From Acanthopleura granulata (taxonomy: Eukaryota; Mollusca; Polyplacophora; Chitonida; Chitonidae), in NCBI GenBank assembly GCA_016165875.1, contig JABBOT010000012.1:12832984-12896983 (forward strand): a stretch of 64,000 nt of DNA, in the 5' to 3' direction. Position 1 is the stretch's first letter. Every line of letters begins with the position of its first letter. Below the pieces are notes generated by a model. It was not told where the DNA came from and searched no databases. It saw nothing but the letters and a program-made list of their open reading frames with translations. This document shows, piece after piece, positions 58,231 to 64,000 of this stretch. A program made the position numbers and the translations under genes.

Positions 58231-58936
58231 GCTTTGGTTCCATTCTGCTTAGAATAAAGACATACTCTTTTCGTAAATATGCTTTTGAGACTTGGAGAAC
58301 CATAAGAGATGAAGGTGATTCAGTGAAATGTACAATTAGGGACTTCGAGACATGCATATAAGACAGATTTTTTGTGTCGCTCTTTTTTGCCTGTTTCTCT
58401 GGGGTAGCCTAGCGTTCAAAAATATTTTGATACTTTTAGATGGGCGTCTCATTTACATCCATATCATGCTAATGATGATAGTTCATCAACAGAAACCTTC
58501 CTACAGTTAAAGGGATCAAACCTTTATACGACATGAACATCTAGCCTAAATTTAACAACAACAACGTTCACACTTTACCCACGAGAGTACTTGCTACAGA
58601 CGTCGTTTGGATTTCTCTGTAAACAACGAAACACCGCCTTATTTCAAGTGCTGACACACTGCAGGATGCATCTTGGGGTGGAGAGAAAGAAGGAAAAAAA
58701 AAACAAAAAAAAAACATATTTTGTTTCGGTTTCTTCTCTAAGGAAAAAGTCAAAGAATCCTTAAAACAAACATTTGGCAAAATACTTTACATGAAATGTC
58801 TCAAACTACGAAACTAATACAGAGCTGACTTGTTAGTAGTTTTGAAACACACTTTCTGTCTTTCCAGTAATACAGGACTGGGCACCATCATGGAAGCTAC
58901 AGCTACGCCCTAAGAAGGGTAAATTATCTTAATTAA

Positions 58937-59115
58937 TTCATTTATTTATCTTATTGCTGTTTTACGCCGTACTCAAGAATATTTCATTTATACGATGGAG
59001 ACCCTCTTTATGATGGAAGGAAATCGGAGTCCAGGTTGCTGGCGGGCCTTCCCACGTACGACTGTAGAGGAAGCCAGCGTAACTCATCTGAGTCATTACG
59101 CTGCAATAGCACGCT
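58937..59115 (-). repeat. SINE, shortened
   Basis: Reversed tail TTCATTTATTTATCTTATTG, then TTTTACGCCGTACTCAAGAA and TATTTCATTTATACGATGGA, then GGAAATCGGAGTCCAGGTTG, GCGGGCCTTCCCACGTACGA and AGAGGAAGCCAGCG. About 40 bp of the body are deleted, and the head is reduced. Confidence 0.8.
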
Positions 59116-60299
59116 ACTCTTCTCTCGCCAGTAAATCACCTAGAAGAAGAACCGAAAGAAATCGAAGTCTAACTTCCAAGCAACTTTTCCGATAATTCCG
59201 ATATCAAATCATCACCTCATCCCACCGCCTCAACACTCCTCTTCTCAGTCGTGAAATTCACTCTCTGTTAAGGTAGAATGGGGCTGCGTGTGCCACCAGC
59301 AGTTTATGGGAAGCAAAAGTGGATCTTTCAAGTGTTTTATCGGGTAGCAGTTGTGTGAGGCTAATGGTGTATCATTTCGTTATTTACGACAACTTTGCGT
59401 CCGATAAAATTCTCAAAGATAAAATCTTCAGAAATACCCTCTGTTGGTTTAGACAAAATACGTCAGAGAAAGACGATGTTATGTAATACTATATCGGGCG
59501 TTGTCTGTCATACACTAAAACTCAGGGTAGGGATTAACTTAAGGGAATTTACTTCTGCCTGACAACAACAAGCTGTTTCCTACAGACGGGAACATTTTGA
59601 TCCTTCCTCTAACCACAAACATCACGTTCCCGCAAATGCCAGGACGATTTTTACGCTAAAGAAAATACACATCGCACCGCATCGCAAGGCCCGTGAAACT
59701 TTTGATTTACGAAACATAGGTTCCATTTGAACTTGATGACGAGATTTCCATTGGTTAAAATCGTAGACCAATGACAACTTGTTTTGACAATTTTGAAGTT
59801 GGGATGAAATTGTTGTTAATCCTGTTGCGATGAACACTCCGTGATCTCTGTACGCTTAAGCGATACGCCTGAGAGCAGAGTTCTCCATAGGTTTTAACTT
59901 CAACATGTCTAGCCCATCTGTTTAGATGCCAAGAAACTACAGATCTCATGTGCCATCTCGTAGATGGTGGGAGGTATTTATTTGCAAGGCTTTGAACCCG
60001 TTACATAAAGAGAGCCCACGTATCTACGAATTCATTTTTAGAAGTACCGATATTTAGTCCTTAACTGATAACACCTGCATTGATTTCAGTTTTATAGTAG
60101 CCTTTCTGTTTAGCTTCACTTTATGTCATACGTTTTTTGTTTCCAATGCAGTAATCCATCCTCGGATGAGTGATGAGTTATTACGACTTGATTCCGAACG
60201 CAACAGTGCTTTGGATTACTCAATTAGGTGTCATCATTCTCCAAAGTAAGACGTGATCAGGAAATTATCGTTTTGCTTCTTTTTTTTTTGTCTTTATGA

Positions 60300-60455
60300 T
60301 TTCCAGCCGCTGTCGACGCTTTGGGCAAGGCGAGCTTGGACGAGCTTCTGGAAACTTCTTTGTCCTTCGGTCCCACGCACGTAGGAAGAGAACTCGACAT
60401 AGCTAAGGCCGTCATTGAGGCACGATCTCATTCTCAAACCGGAAGACGTGCTTAG
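60300..60455 (+). pseudogene. Open frame in module Y, unknown (copy T)
   Basis: Reads AAVDALGKASLDELLETSLS, then FGPTHVGRELDIAKAVIEAR, then SHSQTGRRA and a stop at 60453. Relative to 31694-31915 about 15 codons are missing in the middle without loss of frame (LSFGPTHVGRE against LSVSPTHAGRE). There is no ATG in frame nearby. Confidence 0.3.
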
Positions 60456-61649
60456 GAAGAATTGACGCCATCGATTTCATGACAGGATTTGAGGTGATGT
60501 AACTTTCAATATCACGTGACTAACTGACGAGATTCCCACCCATGCTATTTTGTAGATGATGCCTCATATGTTATAAATACACAAGACGGGTTTACGTTTT
60601 TGGTAAAATATAATTTAACTTTATATACGCACGCTGCAAATGTTAAGAAACCTCAGTAAAATGCCAAATATTAAGTGAGCCAGACTGATGTCTTAAAGTT
60701 TTTAAATGTAGGTACATTCATACGAAATCCTTTCCTTTCCAGATCCACTGTTCTCCAGCTTACGTTTTGCCTGGAATGCATTTTCTTTTTTGCAATATTG
60801 ATTTGATATTGACATTTTACGCAGACACATTTTATCATGTTATCCATTAGCTCATGTGCTTTGAGCGATGATGGGCGTGTAACCATTCTTCGACGGTAAA
60901 GGCAAGCTTTTGTACCTCTTTTGGAGAAGAGGGTTTTGCAAACTCTTATAACATTGCTTTTTCTTCGGATGTTCAGAATGATACATACAAACTACTTTAT
61001 CACAATTAGATTTAATAAAAACTATCTGCCAAAGAACATTGCTAGAAGATCACGCATGGGAGTGACGTTTGGTCAGATGAAGACACGTTAGATAAATCTT
61101 TGACTAAGCTCTTGATCAATAGATTTTCCTGAAAACGCCCACAGAAATGACACCCGAAAGCGTGATAAGAGGAATGCACGTATGCTTTCTTCGGATGAAC
61201 GGAAATAAAACGGACGGTATAACTGGCCTCTGTATGGCGGGAGATAACCATGCCTCGTGCCGGTTGATTTATCTGCACTGCGATGTGATCCACTGTACTC
61301 ACAAGTATGGGCAAGAGATGATCTCAACATGAACACATGATTCACGGTTCTCTGCTCGGGTGGCGCAGTACGATGTTTGATTAGTGTTTTGCGATGTTTG
61401 ATTGATGTGTGCGTATTGCCGGTGTCACAGATTTCTGTCTTTTGCTTGATCGGTAACTACCATAGGTAAAGGAAAAAGGGTAATAGGACAGCGAATCTTA
61501 ACATACATATGTTTTAAATGTTATAAGCCTATGTCCACGCAGGATTGAGATAACTTTTCTTGATAATCCCACGCAAGGCCGGAACTTGTCTTAATTTTCG
61601 TGACACAATATCCACTGTTTGTCGACAACATAGGCCGACCAATTCATGA

Positions 61650-63190
61650 GCCTCATACATGTAGATCATTATCAGTTCTGGGATTAGATCATGATGGACG
61701 TAGAAGCACACTAGCCGCCTGTGATGTCTTCGCAATCTGGACGAGAATCGGGCATCATCTAGTCGTCATCCGTCACAATAACATGCAGATTTCATGGAGA
61801 CACATAAGGTCCAATTTTCTGAAACTACATGCCAGATACTTCTACATTGGAAACTGAAGAAAACATGCCTCTCGACTGTGGACGTTATCACAACTGTATT
61901 TGTTATAAATTGCCTTTGAGGCGCAGTCATATATGCCATTGCATTACTTTGCTCTGGCCGTCTGGGTTGGCAGAACCTATAAAGTTCTCTATATGTCGTG
62001 CAGTTTTCCTAAACCAGAGTTACATTATTCCACAACAGATTGTATTGGGTTTATATACCAGTTCATACATACATTGTGTTATGGTTAACCAATAGGAGAG
62101 TTTCGAGATCTAACTTTTTTACCGCTTAAGATAAGAAAAGCCCTACTGTACCATGTGACATGACAAAAATGTTAGGCAACTATTTCTGATTACATTTACT
62201 ATAACATTGGTGTCTAACAAAAGATTTAAAAGAAGTTACTTAGACTAGACGTGCAATTTGGAAAATTGAGGAGCTGGAATTTTTTTAATTTAAGAAGCTC
62301 CTGATTGAAGGAGAGGTCGTTTGTGCCTCCCTAACACGGCAAGACTGGAGATTGGTAAACCAAAATCAACAAAATTGTCTGAGATTTTTGACAAGTCAAA
62401 TGACACAGTTGAACTCTTTTTACCTTCTACGACTAAAGAGTTCCAGCTCGAAACTCCCCTATTAGTCAATGGAACAATGAGTAAGTTGAGTGAAAATTGT
62501 TGTTTGACAACTCCCCTTAAAGGGATAACTGTTTTCAGGGAGGAAATATTGTATGCACTTCTTTGGCATTTTGCTTCCTGTGCTTAGAGATTTTGAGCGA
62601 GTTTTGCACTAAAGGAAACTTTTAACAAGGAATATTACAGGATATATACTGAATATAAACGCTGGTGTATGTACTGATAGTACCCTACTGAATTTACGAG
62701 TAAATTGGTTGATAACCAAAGGAAGGTCATTAAATACAGTTGCTAACATTTTAACGACTAGAGTTGTGAAATGTCGCTTCTGAAGTACTTTCCCGGTCGG
62801 TTATTTTTCAAATGTGTTTTTCTGGACGTGCAAATGTTTATTAACAACCACACTGAATCTAAACCCAATATTTAACATAGGAACAGCATAAATGGTTGCT
62901 AGCTCTTGGCCAGCTCTGCTTTCGTCATCTTATATTTATTCTCTGATTAATTCTATGCATTGGGTGTATTAATGATGCCCGTGTAATCTTTTTCCTGTGA
63001 ATCTCAATGAAAGGGACCATGACAAAGAATTTAAAATTAAGACAAATTTTGCTGAAATACCATCCGAGCATAATTGTATCATGTTATCCTAACTGAGGCC
63101 ATCTTAAACCTTTCAAACGCGCCTGCGTCCTTATTCAGTTATATGGAAAAATTTGTGGCCTAATGCAGGCTACGGAAAATCTGGTGAATT
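61650..63190. other. Between modules Y and Z of copy T; no gene recognised
   Basis: Frames of 85-88 codons at 61600-62095 and 62321-62587 (the latter with TARLEIGKPKSTKLSEI) show no domain. Comparable spacers lie between Y and Z in copies Q and R. Confidence 0.35.
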
Positions 63191-63194
63191 GGAT

Positions 63195-63480
63195 TCGTCT
63201 ATATTGCCTACAAAAATTGGTTAGGCAATTTTGACAATGGCGACAAGATGCGATCCGATTTGTGTCGCGGCTATAGTGCGCTTTTACGACCGACCCACTG
63301 GTGACCTAAATCAAACCATGATGTGGGTTCCGTTATTAGCCTGAATTTATCGACCCATGTATCTGCCATGTTTTACCATGTATATGGCATGATAATGTCT
63401 CTCTGGCGCTGGTGTCGGGTGACCCAAGTCTACCTAGGCTGAGTACGTATGTACGTATATACTGGGATAGTGGTAAGCGT
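63195..63480 (+). repeat. Large repeat, module Z (copy T)
   Basis: GGCAATTTTGACAATGGCGA, CGATCCGATTTGTGTCGCGG, GCGCTTTTACGACCGACCCA and GCCTGAATTTATCGACCCAT match the reverse complement of 16060-15900 and 30085-29950. This puts Z after Y, as in copies Q and R. Confidence 0.6.
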
Positions 63481-64000
63481 ATTAGTTGAAGTGCATACAT
63501 GTGACACACAGTTACAAACAGATTCAGGTGGGCATGGTTGTCATAAAAATTTTAACCCAAAGCGGAACTAAATCATTTTATACTTCAAAAACAATTCTAT
63601 GAAAAGAATTGAATCTTCCCGCGTAATTGCGAGTCGGACCTAAGTCCGACTGACCATTGTTGTCCGGCTGACAAGCTCGGTGATATGGCGAGGAGAGACT
63701 GGAGTCTACTCGAGACCTTCAGCGCCTTCAGCGAAGATGCCATTGCTTTAGACTGCTACTACCAGTTCAGATACACTTAGAGTTGAAGAAGCGATAAGAG
63801 ACTGTGAGAGAGTCATTTGAGAAACAGGTATAGGGGCCCTTCCTGAGACAACATCAGGGACAGACACTGTCACGTAATCACGATGTTGTAGTGACACTAT
63901 TCACAAGCAACATGTTTGAACTTAATGGCTACTGGCAACCCTGAATGTCAACACGACCAGTTTGCTTTCCCCAGCAACTATTCCATGGTTGGAGAATTAA
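63481..64000. other. No gene seen; short perfect hairpin at 63632-63651
   Basis: AGTCGGAC (63632-63639) and GTCCGACT (63644-63651) form an 8-bp stem with a 4-nt loop, followed by a GTCCGGCTGAC word. Nothing else was recognised up to the window edge. Confidence 0.5.

Larger units (their letters stand above)
58860..61640 (+). repeat. Large repeat, module Y (copy T, most complete)
   Basis: 59120-59240 matches 19200-18960 and 33480-33150 in reverse. 59280-59560 matches 33070-32760 in reverse (GCCACCAGCAGTTTATGGGA; GGTGTATCATTTCG). 59865-60520 matches 54400-55400 directly. The end (AACTTTTCTTGATAATCCCA at 61551) matches 56092. A SINE lies at 58937-59115. Confidence 0.65.

Noticed and set aside
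63632..63651. Intrinsic terminator hairpin
   Set aside because: Such terminators belong to bacteria; there is no T run after it and the window is eukaryotic.

Overview
The window looks like a gene-poor, repeat-dense stretch of an invertebrate nuclear genome. It is AT-rich. It carries many tRNA-derived SINEs whose conserved body and ATTCTTGAGTACGGCGTAA-type tail I associate with lophotrochozoans, most likely a mollusc (family knowledge, not a database result). Nothing indicates a bacterium: there are no operons, and almost all open frames are shorter than 140 codons and scattered, as expected by chance. All repeat comparisons were made by eye, so boundaries are approximate.

Layout. 1-3.7 kb: old SINEs, a copy of repeat block X, and an inverted copy of the SR repeat with a TAA microsatellite and a double hairpin. 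6.2-8.05 kb: a compound minisatellite block. 9.9-12.2 kb: two copies of a 225-bp fold-back repeat in direct orientation around a 1.55-kb segment, then a second double hairpin. 12.5-13.8 kb: a broken coding-like stretch on the minus strand and an array of GGCGAC hairpins. 15.6-20.3 kb: a minus-oriented copy of a large repeat (modules X-W-Y-Z) with a candidate host exon at 17.1 kb and SINE insertions. 20.26-21.85 kb: a 5'-truncated I-group non-LTR retrotransposon. 24.9-26.1 kb: another X copy. 27.7-27.95 kb: a scrambled SINE pair. 29.7-35 kb: a second minus copy of W-Y-Z. 35.7-37.5 kb: a 110-bp tandem duplication and a candidate small single-exon gene. 38.35-43.8 kb: a local cluster of the SR repeat. 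45.15-47.65 kb: a decayed Helentron-type element (Pif1 helicase plus endonuclease) between two AT microsatellites. 48.9-63.5 kb: plus-oriented copies of X-W-Y-Z, joined near 56.13 kb.

Protein-coding content is therefore mostly decayed mobile-element protein (Helentron helicase/endonuclease; reverse transcriptase/RNase H). There are two candidate host coding segments of unknown function: 37274-37501 on the minus strand and an exon at 17086-17259 on the plus strand. The most unusual feature is the X-W-Y-Z block. Its module order is the same in at least four copies, in minus orientation on the left and plus on the right, with no recognised protein to explain it. A short open frame in module Y stays open in all three copies.
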